From: Chloroflexota bacterium
GTDB taxonomy: Bacteria > Chloroflexota > UBA6077 > JACCZL01
DNA: 64,000 nt
Direction: 5' to 3'
NCBI GenBank assembly: GCA_020845495.1
Contig: JADLFM010000100.1
Span: 35,852 to 99,851 of the forward strand
In this document: piece after piece, positions 25,876-34,974 of the stretch
How the letters are laid out: the number at the start of each line of letters is the position of its first letter
How positions within the stretch are numbered: the stretch's first letter is position 1
The notes under the pieces: model-generated
Seen by the model: only the letters and a program-made list of their open reading frames with translations
Told to the model about the DNA's origin: nothing
Database searches by the model: none
Translations under genes and position numbers: made by a program

Positions 25876-26829
25876 TCAGAGCTGCGCCACCTCAGTATCG
25901 CCGAGCGTCATCGCGCGGACGTCGCGGCTGATTCGCTTGATCAGGCGCGACAGCACCTGACCTGGGCCGATCTCGACGAACGTGTCCACCCCGCTCTCGA
26001 TCATCTCGCGCACCGAGCGGGTCCACTCGACCGGCAGGGTCAACTGCTCGGCCATGTGTATCCGGACGTCTTCAGCCGTCATCAAGATCTTGCCCTGGAT
26101 GTTCGCCACCATTGGGGTGACCGGGTCGCGCAATTGCAACGCCGCGATCAACTCGGCCAGCTGCATGGCCGCCTGCTGCATCAGTGGCGAGTGCGATGCG
26201 ATGCTGATCCGCAGCGGAACGACCGCTCGTGCGCCGCGCTCGCGCGCCAGGTCGACAGCTCGGTCCAGCGCTCCAAGCTCACCAGAAATCACCATCTGGT
26301 CCGGCGAATTCGTGTTCGCGAGCACGATGATGCCGAGCTCACCAGCCACATCGCAGATCGCCTGGAGCGTGTCGCGGTCCAGGCCAACGACGGCAGCCAT
26401 ACCACCCGGGCGGTGCTCGCTCGTCTCCTTCATCAGTCGGCCGCGCTCGCGCACCAGCGTCAGGGCATCGCTGAAGTCGAGCACCTCAGCAGCGACGAGC
26501 GCCGAATACTCCCCGAGGCTGTGGCCGGCCACGAAGACGGGATGGACGGCCTTCCCGAGCTCGGTCCACTTCTCCTTGAGTGCGGCGAGGCAGGCGACGC
26601 TCAAGGTCAAAATAGCGGGCTGGGCGTTGATCGTGTCCTCGAGCTCGTCGTCTGGCCCTTCGAACATGAGCTTCGTCAGAGCGAAGCCGAGGGTCTGGTC
26701 GGCCTGGTGAAAGATCTGGCGGGCGGCCTCAGACGCCTCATAGAGCGCCTTGCCCATCCCCACGTACTGGCAGCCCTGCCCAGGAAAGACGAAGGCCACG
26801 CGCTCGAGCGTGGGAAGGGTGGTGGACAT
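25876..26829 (-). CDS. fabD: Malonyl-CoA:ACP transacylase
   Basis: This 317-residue enzyme has FVFPGQGCQYVGMG (usually GQGSQ), the nucleophile elbow GHSLGEYSAL with Ser, the oxyanion Arg region, and ASHSPLM with the catalytic His. It loads malonyl groups on acyl carrier protein for the two KAS II enzymes encoded downstream on the same strand. Start ATG 26829 leads directly into the fold. An acyl carrier protein gene would be expected nearby, but the 155-bp gap after fabD is too short for one and none is seen. Confidence 0.93.
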   Translation of the reverse strand: MSTTLPTLERVAFVFPGQGCQYVGMGKALYEASEAARQIFHQADQTLGFALTKLMFEGPDDELEDTINAQPAILTLSVACLAALKEKWTELGKAVHPVFVAGHSLGEYSALVAAEVLDFSDALTLVRERGRLMKETSEHRPGGMAAVVGLDRDTLQAICDVAGELGIIVLANTNSPDQMVISGELGALDRAVDLARERGARAVVPLRISIASHSPLMQQAAMQLAELIAALQLRDPVTPMVANIQGKILMTAEDVRIHMAEQLTLPVEWTRSVREMIESGVDTFVEIGPGQVLSRLIKRISRDVRAMTLGDTEVAQL

Positions 26830-27266
26830 CTCAATCTCCGCTCACGTCGACGGCCCACATCGGGCCAGGCAGACGGCGATTATACGGAAAACCCTCGAAG
26901 ACTTGTCGCCGGGCCTGACGCCTCCAATCCTGGTGCGGCCTGGCGTCTCACAGGAGAAGACGCCAGGCCGGTCCGTCTGGTTCCCAGGGTGCCGTCATCG
27001 GGATTCCACCCTGCGCCGATCGCTGGCCTGCCACCGCGCTCCTGTCGAGTCCGCCGGGCGTGCCGCGACGGATGCCTTCCCTGCAGAACCCGGACCGGGC
27101 TCCAATGCGCCGGCGCTCAGGCGTCGCCTCCATCTCCGCCCCTGGGAGCGGGTTGGGGGTAGGGGTGCTTCTTGACGTTATGGAGCGAGAGGCGCGAGCG
27201 AACGACCGTGGGAGAGGCGAACATGGCCGCTCCGGCACGCTGAAGCGGCGGGTTTCGATACTCTCA
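26830..27266. other. 437-bp intergenic region with REP-like remnant
   Basis: This region holds the fabD promoter area and, at about 27130-27172, a G-rich stretch (gcgggttgggggtaggggt) that resembles an arm of the palindrome at 52091-52144. No gene was recognised. Confidence 0.4.
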
Positions 27267-28409
27267 CTACCCGCCGAGCGCCAGATCCGGTACCGGCATG
27301 AGCGCGGCGCGCCGAGCCGCCTCCGCGAAACTCGGATCCACGATCGTGGAGAAGTCGAGCGGCGCAGTAACGTTCAGGACGCCCTGCGCGAGAAAGAACT
27401 CGTACAGTTGCTGGAAGTCCTGCACGTGGACTCGTCCTTCGGGGTCGTGGAACGGTGGGCGGGCATCGGCGATGACGTCGGCCGGCACCTTCGTCCACTT
27501 CTCGAGGATCGCCAGGTTCTCGGGCGTGTGGTACCCGTTCCCTTCGAGATCGCGGGCCCCGCGCAGGTATGCGCGCAAGAAGCGCTCGCCGGCATCCCGG
27601 TGCTCGTCGGCGAACTGGCCGGTGTAGTACACGGCGGTGACCTGGAAGTCACTGATGAAGTCTTCAGCCAGCCGCACCAGCACTCCCTGGCGCTCGCCGA
27701 GGGTAGGGAACGGCTCGTTCAGCATGGCGGCGTCGAGCGCGCCGTTCCCGAGTGCGACGACGGCATCCGGGAACGGCAGAATCTGCACGTCGACGTCGTT
27801 CGGGGTCAGGCCGCCGGTGCCGAGCGCCGACCACAGCCAGTACTCCGTCGCCGAGCCTTTCGAGTTGATCGCAACGCGCTTGCCGCGCAGATCGCTCACG
27901 GTTCGGACCTCGCCGCTTTCCCAGAGCTCCTTGCGAACGACGAGCGGCGTGGCGACCGGCGGTCGCTCGGTGTGGAGGGGCGCGACGATCCGAAGGTCGA
28001 GGCCGCGGCTCGCTGCGTTCATATGGGCCGGCCCGAACCCGCCCAAACCGGCGTCGATCTCGCCGGCCACGATGCCAGCCAGGATGTCGGACGCCTGCCA
28101 CAACTCGTGGTACTCGACCGACACGCCCTCCTGGGCAAAATAGCCCTTGTCCTCGGCGATGAACAACGGTGCGCCGATCAAGATCGGCAGATAGGCGACT
28201 CGGATGTGTGCCGGCGTCCCAGACGTCGTCTGAGCGTTGGCCTCAGCACTGCCGAGGCTACCAGCCAGCACCCCGAGCCGGGCCGATGGCGCGAGTGCCG
28301 CTAACAGCAGGATGAACGTTACGGCACCGGCCGACGTCAGGAGCCGGCGGGCGACCGCGTGCGAGCGGCTCGGGCGGGAGAAGGCGGGGATGCCGTCGAA
28401 CAAGCGCAT
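27267..28409 (-). CDS. NMT1/SsuA-like ABC substrate-binding protein
   Basis: This 380-residue exported protein has an N-terminal membrane/signal segment (about 20-45) and the NMT1/THI5-like fold: HIRVAYLPILIGAPLFIAEDKGYFAQEG, GEIDAGLGGFGPAHMNAA, LRGKRVAINSKGSATEY and a late AALMNEPFPTLGE. Such proteins bind nitrate, sulfonates, pyrimidine precursors and similar small molecules for an ABC importer. No permease or ATPase gene is beside it, so it is an orphan in this window. Start ATG 28409 has GGAG nine bases before; the frame is open to 28742 without homology. Confidence 0.85.
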   Translation of the reverse strand: MRLFDGIPAFSRPSRSHAVARRLLTSAGAVTFILLLAALAPSARLGVLAGSLGSAEANAQTTSGTPAHIRVAYLPILIGAPLFIAEDKGYFAQEGVSVEYHELWQASDILAGIVAGEIDAGLGGFGPAHMNAASRGLDLRIVAPLHTERPPVATPLVVRKELWESGEVRTVSDLRGKRVAINSKGSATEYWLWSALGTGGLTPNDVDVQILPFPDAVVALGNGALDAAMLNEPFPTLGERQGVLVRLAEDFISDFQVTAVYYTGQFADEHRDAGERFLRAYLRGARDLEGNGYHTPENLAILEKWTKVPADVIADARPPFHDPEGRVHVQDFQQLYEFFLAQGVLNVTAPLDFSTIVDPSFAEAARRAALMPVPDLALGG

Positions 28410-28609
28410 ACGACAGTCTCCGAGGGTGGAAGCGTGATCGCTCCGGCGGCGGGAATGCGGCCGCCCGGCAGGGCGCGCCAGAGCATACGCCCGTGACGAG
28501 CCGGTGGCAGGCCCAGGCGACATGATACGTGATCGCGTCTGCCTGCCACGCTGGACCGTGGCGCGGCCGTGCCGGGCAATCGGCCCGTAGCATCGAGCAG
28601 GGACGTATA

Positions 28610-29065
28610 ATGTCGCACATTCGCGCCGAAGGTCTGCACATACGGACCCGGGGCGTACGTGGGAGCCCGAGGCGCGTGTGCGACGATCAGACGGCGGAAC
28701 GACCCCGCCGGAGCGTCCTCGTCGTGGAGGACGATCCGGCAATTGGCAAGATGCTGGTCACGCTGCTGTCAGCCGAGGGCTACGCGCCACGGCTCGTCAC
28801 AGACGGTGGCGCTGTGCTCGATGCTGCGCGGGCAAGCCGCCCAGACATCATCACGTTGGATCTCTCGCTGCCGACGGTAGATGGCATCCAGATTCTGGAA
28901 CAACTGGACGGGGTGGTCGGACCGCGTATCCCGGTCGTGGTCGTGTCGGCGTACACCGCGCAACTGACCGCCGATCACCGGCAGCGCGTCTCGGCGGTGC
29001 TGACCAAGCCGTTCGACATCGACGCGCTGCTCGCCTGTATCATCGTGGCGCTTGGGCGAGCATAG
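28610..29065 (+). CDS. Single-domain response regulator
   Basis: This receiver-only protein has the full acceptor site: VLVVEDDPAIGKML (acidic pair), IITLDLSLPTVDG (phospho-Asp), VVVSAYT (Ser) and LTKPFDIDAL (Lys). No output domain follows, so it works by protein contact, like CheY- or Spo0F-type proteins. The start is uncertain. ATG 28610 gives 151 residues, but TATAAT (28606-28611) overlaps it and could be the promoter -10. In that case GTG 28676, with GAGG before it, would give a 130-residue protein of usual receiver length. No histidine kinase is in the window. Confidence 0.85.
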   Translation: MSHIRAEGLHIRTRGVRGSPRRVCDDQTAERPRRSVLVVEDDPAIGKMLVTLLSAEGYAPRLVTDGGAVLDAARASRPDIITLDLSLPTVDGIQILEQLDGVVGPRIPVVVVSAYTAQLTADHRQRVSAVLTKPFDIDALLACIIVALGRA

Positions 29066-29199
29066 CGCAGGCAGGAGCGAGAAGCAGGTCAGGACGCGCC
29101 AGACACGACCGGGACGTGAGGCAGAGCTGGATGTGAGTCGCGCCAGGAGGTACGCTCCGTCGGGCTCCTCGACTCAGTCGCGTGAAAGGAGTGGGTCCG

Positions 29200-29649
29200 G
29201 TGCAGAAGATCGACGTCGCGATTGCGAAGATCAGGCTACTGCTCGCCGACGTCACGATGAAAGAAGAGCGCTACGGGGCCGTGCGCAAACAATCCCGCGA
29301 CCAGCTCCGGAAAGCCGTCGAGTACAGCATCTACGGCGACGGCCCGCTCGACGGTACGCTCGGGCTGATGCAGGAGATCCAGCAACGCATCGGGGATGCC
29401 GAGGCGCGCCTGCGCGACCTTGGTCTCATCCGAGCGCGGGCCGAGCGCGAGCTCGAATCGCTCCAGCTTACCAGGAGGATCGAGGCCGCGCGCAGTGAGT
29501 TGATAAAGCTTCAGGCTCGTCAGGCCGAGCTCGAGCGTGAAGGGACGCTCGGCGCGGACGGCGAACACTTACACGAGCAGATCCAGCAGCTTCGCCAGCA
29601 GATCAACGAGGCGAGCGAGCAAGCCGCGCGCAGCCTGGGGCGGCGCTGA
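29200..29649 (+). CDS. Coiled-coil protein of unknown function
   Basis: This 149-residue protein is mainly long amphipathic helices rich in Glu, Arg, Gln, Leu and Ala (IDVAIAKIRLLLAD near the start; repeated heptads from about 60 to 140). It has no signal or membrane segment. The shape loosely recalls PspA/IM30-like or small scaffold proteins, but no motif confirms this. GTG 29200 is chosen because AAAGGAG lies eight bases upstream; the ORF can open at GTG 29182. It sits between the receiver gene and a Yip1-like gene on the same strand. Confidence 0.7.
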   Translation: MQKIDVAIAKIRLLLADVTMKEERYGAVRKQSRDQLRKAVEYSIYGDGPLDGTLGLMQEIQQRIGDAEARLRDLGLIRARAERELESLQLTRRIEAARSELIKLQARQAELEREGTLGADGEHLHEQIQQLRQQINEASEQAARSLGRR

Positions 29650-29792
29650 CAGGCCCTTCAGCAGTCATCCGGCAGACGGCACCCCACTGTGTCACCCCTT
29701 TTACACTGCACTGTCAACTCTGATGCAGACAGTGGCTCGGCGGTCGGCTACACTGGCCTGACCTGAACGGTACCGACAAGGGGGCGACATCC

Positions 29793-30341
29793 ATGCTTCT
29801 CGACCGGATGATCCGGGCTATGCGTCTCGACGTGAACCTGTACGAAGAGGTCGAGGCCGATCTCAATGCGACCAGTCAGGCGGCGACGGTGGTCGGGATC
29901 GTAGCCATAGCTAGTGGAATCGGCAGCGCGGTGACAGCGGCGATGGGCGAATCGGCGGGAACTGCCGTCCTCGCACTGGTCGTCAGCATCGTCGGTGCGT
30001 TCATCGGCTGGGTGCTGTGGGCGTACATCGTCTACTGGATCGGCACGAGCATCTTTAAGGGCAACGCGACCCCTGGGGAGATGCTCCGAACGATCGGCTT
30101 CGCGCAGTCGCCTGGCGTGTTCAACATCCTCTCGTTCATCCCGTTCCTGGGCGGCATCATCAGCATCATCGCTGGCATCTGGGCGCTGGTCGCCGGCATC
30201 ATCGCAATTCGGCAGGGGCTGGACATCTCGACCGGCCAGGCCGTGATTACGGCGATCATCGGCATCATCCCGTTGGCGATCCTTATGTGCCTGGTCGGCC
30301 TGATCATTGGCGGCGGACGGGCGGCTCTCGGCACGCTCTGA
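29793..30341 (+). CDS. Yip1-like membrane protein
   Basis: This 182-residue protein has a short cytoplasmic start (MLLDRMIRAMRLDVNLYEEV) and about four to five hydrophobic helices with the Yip1 features: a conserved GNATPGEMLRTIGFAQSPGVF loop and a IIAGIWALVAGIIAIRQG pair. Bacterial members are of unknown function, perhaps membrane organisation. ATG 29793 has AAGGGGG before it. It ends just before a strong hairpin, and is convergent with larC. Confidence 0.78.
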   Translation: MLLDRMIRAMRLDVNLYEEVEADLNATSQAATVVGIVAIASGIGSAVTAAMGESAGTAVLALVVSIVGAFIGWVLWAYIVYWIGTSIFKGNATPGEMLRTIGFAQSPGVFNILSFIPFLGGIISIIAGIWALVAGIIAIRQGLDISTGQAVITAIIGIIPLAILMCLVGLIIGGGRAALGTL

Positions 30342-30387
30342 AGGCGAGGCGCGACGTAGCGGCGAGCACGCGTTGAGTCGAGGCCCG

Positions 30388-30458
30388 GAAGACGCCACGG
30401 AGAGAGATGCACTTCACGAGAGGGCGGGCCCAACGGCTCGCCCTCTCGTGGCGTCTTC
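30388..30458. terminator. Bidirectional hairpin terminator between Yip1-like and larC genes
   Basis: CACGAGAGGGCG (30415-30426) pairs perfectly with CGCCCTCTCGTG (30439-30450) over a 12-base loop. An outer stem GAAGACGCCAC (30388-30398) pairs perfectly with GTGGCGTCTTC (30448-30458), sharing three bases with the inner arm. The position between convergent genes fits termination in both directions; no U-tract is seen. Confidence 0.7.
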
Positions 30459-30516
30459 GTGCCCGTGGCGTGGGGGACAACCTGCGCTGCTGGCGCCCTG
30501 CTGTAATGCGCGCCGC

Positions 30517-31938
30517 TTACCCGTTCGCGTCCACGGCCAGAAGCGCAATACGATAGACGTCCGCGAGCGGGAGGCCATGCAGGCGAGCGATCCGGGCGCA
30601 GTCGTCGTACTCGGGTGACGCAATGACCCGCCCATCCTCGCCCAGCAATTTCAGTTTGACGCGGATCGGGCCAAAGGCCGTCTGAACGGCCTCCTGCCGA
30701 CGCGGCGCGATCAGCCGGGCCAATGGCTGCATCCGCACGCCGAGTGTGGTGGTCTCCTGGAGGATGACGCCGGCCAGGGCGGCTGCCCGATCCGGCGGCG
30801 CGATGACGCCGAGAAGCGTCCCGGGGCGATTCTTCTTCATCTGAATCGGCGTGAAGTAGACGTCGAGCGCGCCAGCCGCGAACAGCCGCTCCATGGCGTA
30901 GCCAAGCGCTTCGGGTGTCATGTCGTCCAGGTTCGCCTCGATCGCGACCACCTCGTCGCGTATCAGCCCGAGCGAGCTCGTCTCATTGCCAGTTGTTGCC
31001 TGGCCGAGCGGCTTACGCTCAACGGCGGTCGGCTCGATGCTCTGGGATTGACCCGCGTGGCTATCACTCGCCTGCGCCTCAGCGGGCCAGGGAGAGTCGA
31101 CCTGCGGGTGCGTGTGGGTGGCGCTGGCCTGGGCAGCATGCGGGTGGGCATGGGCCGACGAGCGTTCGCCCGGAGCGGGCAGCGTCGCAGGCGTCCACCA
31201 GGGGCGCGGCGGGGCCGGCTGCCACGCCTCCCCGAACCAGAGGCGCACCGCGTTTGGCCAGGGAAGGTCTTTCGTCCCGTAGCCGTAGCCGACTCGCCGC
31301 ACCCGCAGCCGGGGCTGTTCGAAGGTAGCTAGTTCGGCCAGAATGGCGGCACCGGTCGGTGTGACCAGTTCGCCTTCGACGGGCGCCGGACGGGTCGGTG
31401 CGCCGACGGCGGCCAGGATCTCGAGCGTCGCGGGGGCCGGGGCCGGCAACAGACCGTGGCTGGCTCGGATCGTTCCGCCGGGGAGCGGCAGGCTGGAGGC
31501 GTAGATTCGCTCGACGCCGAGCGCCAGCAGCCCGATTGCAGCCCCGATCACGTCGACGATCGAATCGACCGCGCCGACCTCGTGGAAATGCACGGCCTCG
31601 ACGCTGGTAGCGTGGATCTTGGCCTCGGCGCTGGCGAGTCGCCCGAAGATGGCTGCCGCCGTCGACCGGACCCAGGGATCAAGGCCGCTCGCGTCGAGCA
31701 GCGCCTGGATGTCGGCGAGGCGCCGCTCCGGCTGAGCCTGCTCGTCAACCAGCACGTCCAGCCTGGTGCCGGCGATACCATGCGAGACGTTCTGCCAAGC
31801 CTCCAGCCGGTAGCCGCCGACCGGCACCTTCCCGAGCTCGGCGCGCAGCGTGTCGAGCGAGAGACCAGCATCGAGGAGCGCGCCGAGCAGCATGTCGCCG
31901 CTGATGCCGCTGAAACAATCGACGTAGAGCAGGGTCAC
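30517..31938 (-). CDS. larC: Nickel-pincer cofactor biosynthesis protein LarC
   Basis: This 473-residue protein has the LarC (DUF111) signatures: LYVDCFSGISGDMLLGALLDAG at the start, AVHFHEVGAVDSIVDVIGA, GELVTPTGAAIL, EANLDDMTPEALGYAMERLFAAGALDVYFTPIQMKKNRPG. LarC inserts nickel into the pincer cofactor of lactate racemase and relatives. A His-rich linker (HAHPH and THTHP, about 262-278) may bind nickel. The GTG start overlaps the folC stop (GTGA), so the two are co-translated. larA, larB and larE are absent from the window. Confidence 0.93.
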   Translation of the reverse strand: MTLLYVDCFSGISGDMLLGALLDAGLSLDTLRAELGKVPVGGYRLEAWQNVSHGIAGTRLDVLVDEQAQPERRLADIQALLDASGLDPWVRSTAAAIFGRLASAEAKIHATSVEAVHFHEVGAVDSIVDVIGAAIGLLALGVERIYASSLPLPGGTIRASHGLLPAPAPATLEILAAVGAPTRPAPVEGELVTPTGAAILAELATFEQPRLRVRRVGYGYGTKDLPWPNAVRLWFGEAWQPAPPRPWWTPATLPAPGERSSAHAHPHAAQASATHTHPQVDSPWPAEAQASDSHAGQSQSIEPTAVERKPLGQATTGNETSSLGLIRDEVVAIEANLDDMTPEALGYAMERLFAAGALDVYFTPIQMKKNRPGTLLGVIAPPDRAAALAGVILQETTTLGVRMQPLARLIAPRRQEAVQTAFGPIRVKLKLLGEDGRVIASPEYDDCARIARLHGLPLADVYRIALLAVDANG

Positions 31939-33362
31939 GCATCCTCCCTGGACGGGGCATCGAGCATGGACGGGGCATTGGGGGGTGGGTCGGCGAGTGC
32001 TTCGCCGACCACGAACAGCGAGCCGGTGATGACGACGACCTCCTCAGGAGCGGCCCGCGCGATGGCGGCCTCCACGGCCGGCCGCACGTCCGGCACGATG
32101 ACGGGCGTTGCCCCTCGATCCCGCACGACCTGCGCCAGTGCCTCCAGCGGCACCGAGCGCTCGTGCTGGGAGCGGGTCAGGGTGACTGTCGCTGCGCCGG
32201 GGAGCAACGCTGTCAGCATGCGATCCAGGTCTTTCCCAACCGATGAGCCGAAGACCAGATGGTAGCGGGTCGCGCCGAAGCACTCCCGGAGCGCTGCCAC
32301 GAGCTTGACGGCCGAGTCACCGTTGTGCGCGCCGTCTGCCACCACGCAGGGGCGCTCGCGCAGCACCTGAAGCCGGCCCGGCCAGCGGACGGCGGCGAGC
32401 CCCTTCCGCACGGCGCGCTCGATACAACCATAGCGAGCCTCGGACACGGAGTCTGGTGCGCGCGGCGGCGCTGTGCCCAGGATCGCCGTCGCCAGTGCGA
32501 CCGCCACCGTAGCGTTGTCCCGCTGGTGGCGTCCGAGCAGCGGGAGCGCCAGATGCTCGAAGCGTCCACGCATACCACGAACGGCGAACGAGCCACAGCC
32601 CGGCCGTGCGCCCTCCGGCTGCCAGCCCCAGTCGCGGCCGACGAGCTCCAGGTGAGCGGTCCGCGCGTCGCCGACCCGCCGGATGGCCGCCATAGCCTCC
32701 TCCGGCTGTGGGCCAACGACGACGAGTCGACCCGGCCTGAACGTTCCGGCTTTCTCGGTCGCGATATGAGTCAGAGTGGGGCCGAGGGTCGCCATATGGT
32801 CGTAGCTGACGGTCGTCAGGCCGACGAAGAGCGGGTCGAGGGCATTGGTCGCGTCGTGCGCGCCTCCGACACCGACCTCAACAACGGCCAATTCGACGCC
32901 GTTGCGCGCGAATGCCAGCAGGGTCAGCCCAAGCCCGACTTCGAACGTCGTGAGCCCACCGACGTCCGGGTGCACCTGAACGACGCGCTCCGCCGCCGCG
33001 CGAACCTGAGGCGTGAGCGCGACGACTTCCTCGGGCGTGATGTCGCGCTCGCCGAGACGAACTCGCTCGCACCAGGACACCAGATGCGGCGACGTCGCCA
33101 AACCGACGCGTCGTCCGGCGGCGTGGAGGATGGCGGCAAGCTGCGCGGCGGTGCTTCCCTTGCCTTTTGTGCCCCCGATCGACACGCTTTGAAACGTCCG
33201 TTCCGGATGACCGAGTGCGGCGAGGAGCGCGCGCATGCGGGGCAACTTGCGCTCGTGGTCCGCGACGATGTCGGCCGCCGTCCGGACGTTCGGGGAGAAC
33301 CCGTAGAGCCAGCGCAGCGTGTCCTGGTACGCGGGAATGGAGATCGCAGCGTCGGGGCGCAT
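31935..33362 (-). CDS. folC: Folylpolyglutamate synthase / dihydrofolate synthase
   Basis: This 475-residue Mur-ligase family enzyme has the P-loop SIGGTKGKGSTAAQLAAIL, the SPHLVSWCERVR segment, FEVGLGLTLLAFA, a conserved EVGVGGAHDATN and the C-terminal DGAHNGDSA. It adds glutamate to dihydropteroate or folates with ATP. Start ATG 33362 leads directly to the domain. It is the first gene of a leftward pair with larC; the two functions are not clearly linked, so this may be chance or shared expression. Confidence 0.92.
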   Translation of the reverse strand: MRPDAAISIPAYQDTLRWLYGFSPNVRTAADIVADHERKLPRMRALLAALGHPERTFQSVSIGGTKGKGSTAAQLAAILHAAGRRVGLATSPHLVSWCERVRLGERDITPEEVVALTPQVRAAAERVVQVHPDVGGLTTFEVGLGLTLLAFARNGVELAVVEVGVGGAHDATNALDPLFVGLTTVSYDHMATLGPTLTHIATEKAGTFRPGRLVVVGPQPEEAMAAIRRVGDARTAHLELVGRDWGWQPEGARPGCGSFAVRGMRGRFEHLALPLLGRHQRDNATVAVALATAILGTAPPRAPDSVSEARYGCIERAVRKGLAAVRWPGRLQVLRERPCVVADGAHNGDSAVKLVAALRECFGATRYHLVFGSSVGKDLDRMLTALLPGAATVTLTRSQHERSVPLEALAQVVRDRGATPVIVPDVRPAVEAAIARAAPEEVVVITGSLFVVGEALADPPPNAPSMLDAPSREDA

Positions 33363-33475
33363 CCACCCGAGTATAGCGAGGGGATGGCCTTCGCCTCGCT
33401 GAGAGCATCGCCGAGCGGGCGCGCCATCCCGCGCTCAGATCGTCCTCTCGTACCCTCTGACCTCCGAGCGGCCCC

Positions 33476-34921
33476 TCACCCCTGGCCCGAACGTGCCGGT
33501 GACAAGCGGCGGTGCAGGACGGTGCGGGCGGCGTGGTAGCCGCACATGCCGTGCACACCCCCGCCGGGCGGCGTCGACGACGAGCAGACGAACAGGTCGG
33601 GGGCGGACGTCGCGTACGGCGCCAGGCGCACGGCCGGCCGGAAGAACACCTGTCGCGGCGTCATCTCGCCGCCGTTGATGTCGCCGCCGATCAGGTTCGG
33701 GTTGTGCTGTTCCAGTTCGGCCGGCCCCATGGTGTGGCGCGCGATGATACGCTCACGAAAGCCCGGTGCGAAGCGCTCGACCTGCGCTTCGATGCGTTCC
33801 GTCATGTCGGCCGGGCTGCCGTTTGGCACGTGGCAATAGGCCCAGGCGACGTGCTTCCCGGCTGGCGCTCGTGACGGGTCGAAGAGGCTTGGTTGCGCGA
33901 GAATGACGATGGGCCGCTTCGCCGGCTGGCCAGTCCACTCGGAGCGCCGCCCGGCGACGATCTCCTCCAGGCCGCCGCCGAGGTGAACAGTCCCCGCTCG
34001 AGCCACCTGCCGGGACCGCCAGGGGATCGAGCCGTCGAGCGCCCAGTCCACCTTGAAGGTGCCCAACCCATACTGGAACCGTTCGAGTTGACGGCGATAT
34101 GACGGCGTCAGTCGCTCCCCGGCGACGCGAATGATCTGGCGCGGCGTCAGGTCCAGCAGGACCGCCCGCGCCGGCGGAAGGTCGTCCAGGGACGCGACAG
34201 CCGCATCCGTCTCGATCTCCCCACCAAGCGCGCCCAGGTAGTCGGTCAGGGCACGCGAGATGCTCCCCGCGCCACCCCGCGCGATCGGCCAGCCAACGGC
34301 GTGCCCGGCGACCCCGAGCATCAGCCCAAACGCGGCGCTGGGCGACTGGTTGAGTGGAAGGGTCGCGTGGGCGGCCATTCCAGCAAACAATGCTCGGGCG
34401 TACGGGCCGCGGAAGGCCAGCCGAGCGAGCCAGGCGGCCGGCAAGAGTGCCAGCAGTCCGAACCTGCCGAGCAACACGGGGTGACCTGGCAGGTGGAGCG
34501 GGCCGAGCACCTCATGGGACAACGGCGCCCAGCGCGCGACGAACGGATCCATCAGTCTGCGCCAGGCCGCGGCATCCGCCCCGAGCCATCTGCCCGTGGC
34601 ACGCGTCGACCGTTCCAGCAGGACAGCCGTGCCGTCGTCGAGCGGGTGCGCCAGGGGAGCATCCGGCTGGATCCATTCCAGGCCGTACTGGGCAAGTGGC
34701 AAGCGGCGGAACAGCGGCGAGCCGATGCCGAGCGGGTACACTGCCGAACAAACGTCGTGGACGAAGCCCGGTCGTGTCAACGGCTCGGAGCGGGCGCCGC
34801 CGCCGGTGACACTGGCGGCCTCGCGGACGAGCACCGACCGGCCGGCCCGGGCCAGCACGATTGCGGCAGCCAACCCGTTCGGGCCGGCGCCGACGATAAC
34901 CGCGTCATAGTGTCGCCTCAC
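33476..34921 (-). CDS. FAD-dependent oxidoreductase (phytoene desaturase/pyridine nucleotide-disulfide-like)
   Basis: This 481-residue protein begins with the FAD-binding VIVGAGPNGLAAAIVLARAG and REAASVTGGGARSEPLT, the dinucleotide fold plus GG doublet of CrtI/amine-oxidase type enzymes. The middle has a helix-rich lid, and the end a HGMCGYHAARTVL segment typical of these proteins. It likely oxidises or isomerises a lipid-like substrate in the cytoplasm or at the membrane. No carotenoid genes are near, so the substrate is unknown. GTG 34921 is used because the FAD fold follows immediately; the long open frame to 35464 runs into the next gene. Confidence 0.85.
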   Translation of the reverse strand: MRRHYDAVIVGAGPNGLAAAIVLARAGRSVLVREAASVTGGGARSEPLTRPGFVHDVCSAVYPLGIGSPLFRRLPLAQYGLEWIQPDAPLAHPLDDGTAVLLERSTRATGRWLGADAAAWRRLMDPFVARWAPLSHEVLGPLHLPGHPVLLGRFGLLALLPAAWLARLAFRGPYARALFAGMAAHATLPLNQSPSAAFGLMLGVAGHAVGWPIARGGAGSISRALTDYLGALGGEIETDAAVASLDDLPPARAVLLDLTPRQIIRVAGERLTPSYRRQLERFQYGLGTFKVDWALDGSIPWRSRQVARAGTVHLGGGLEEIVAGRRSEWTGQPAKRPIVILAQPSLFDPSRAPAGKHVAWAYCHVPNGSPADMTERIEAQVERFAPGFRERIIARHTMGPAELEQHNPNLIGGDINGGEMTPRQVFFRPAVRLAPYATSAPDLFVCSSSTPPGGGVHGMCGYHAARTVLHRRLSPARSGQG

Positions 34922-34974
34922 GGCCGTGGGATCGGCGGCGTGAGCCGGGTAGCTGCGCTGATAAGGAGCACCAT

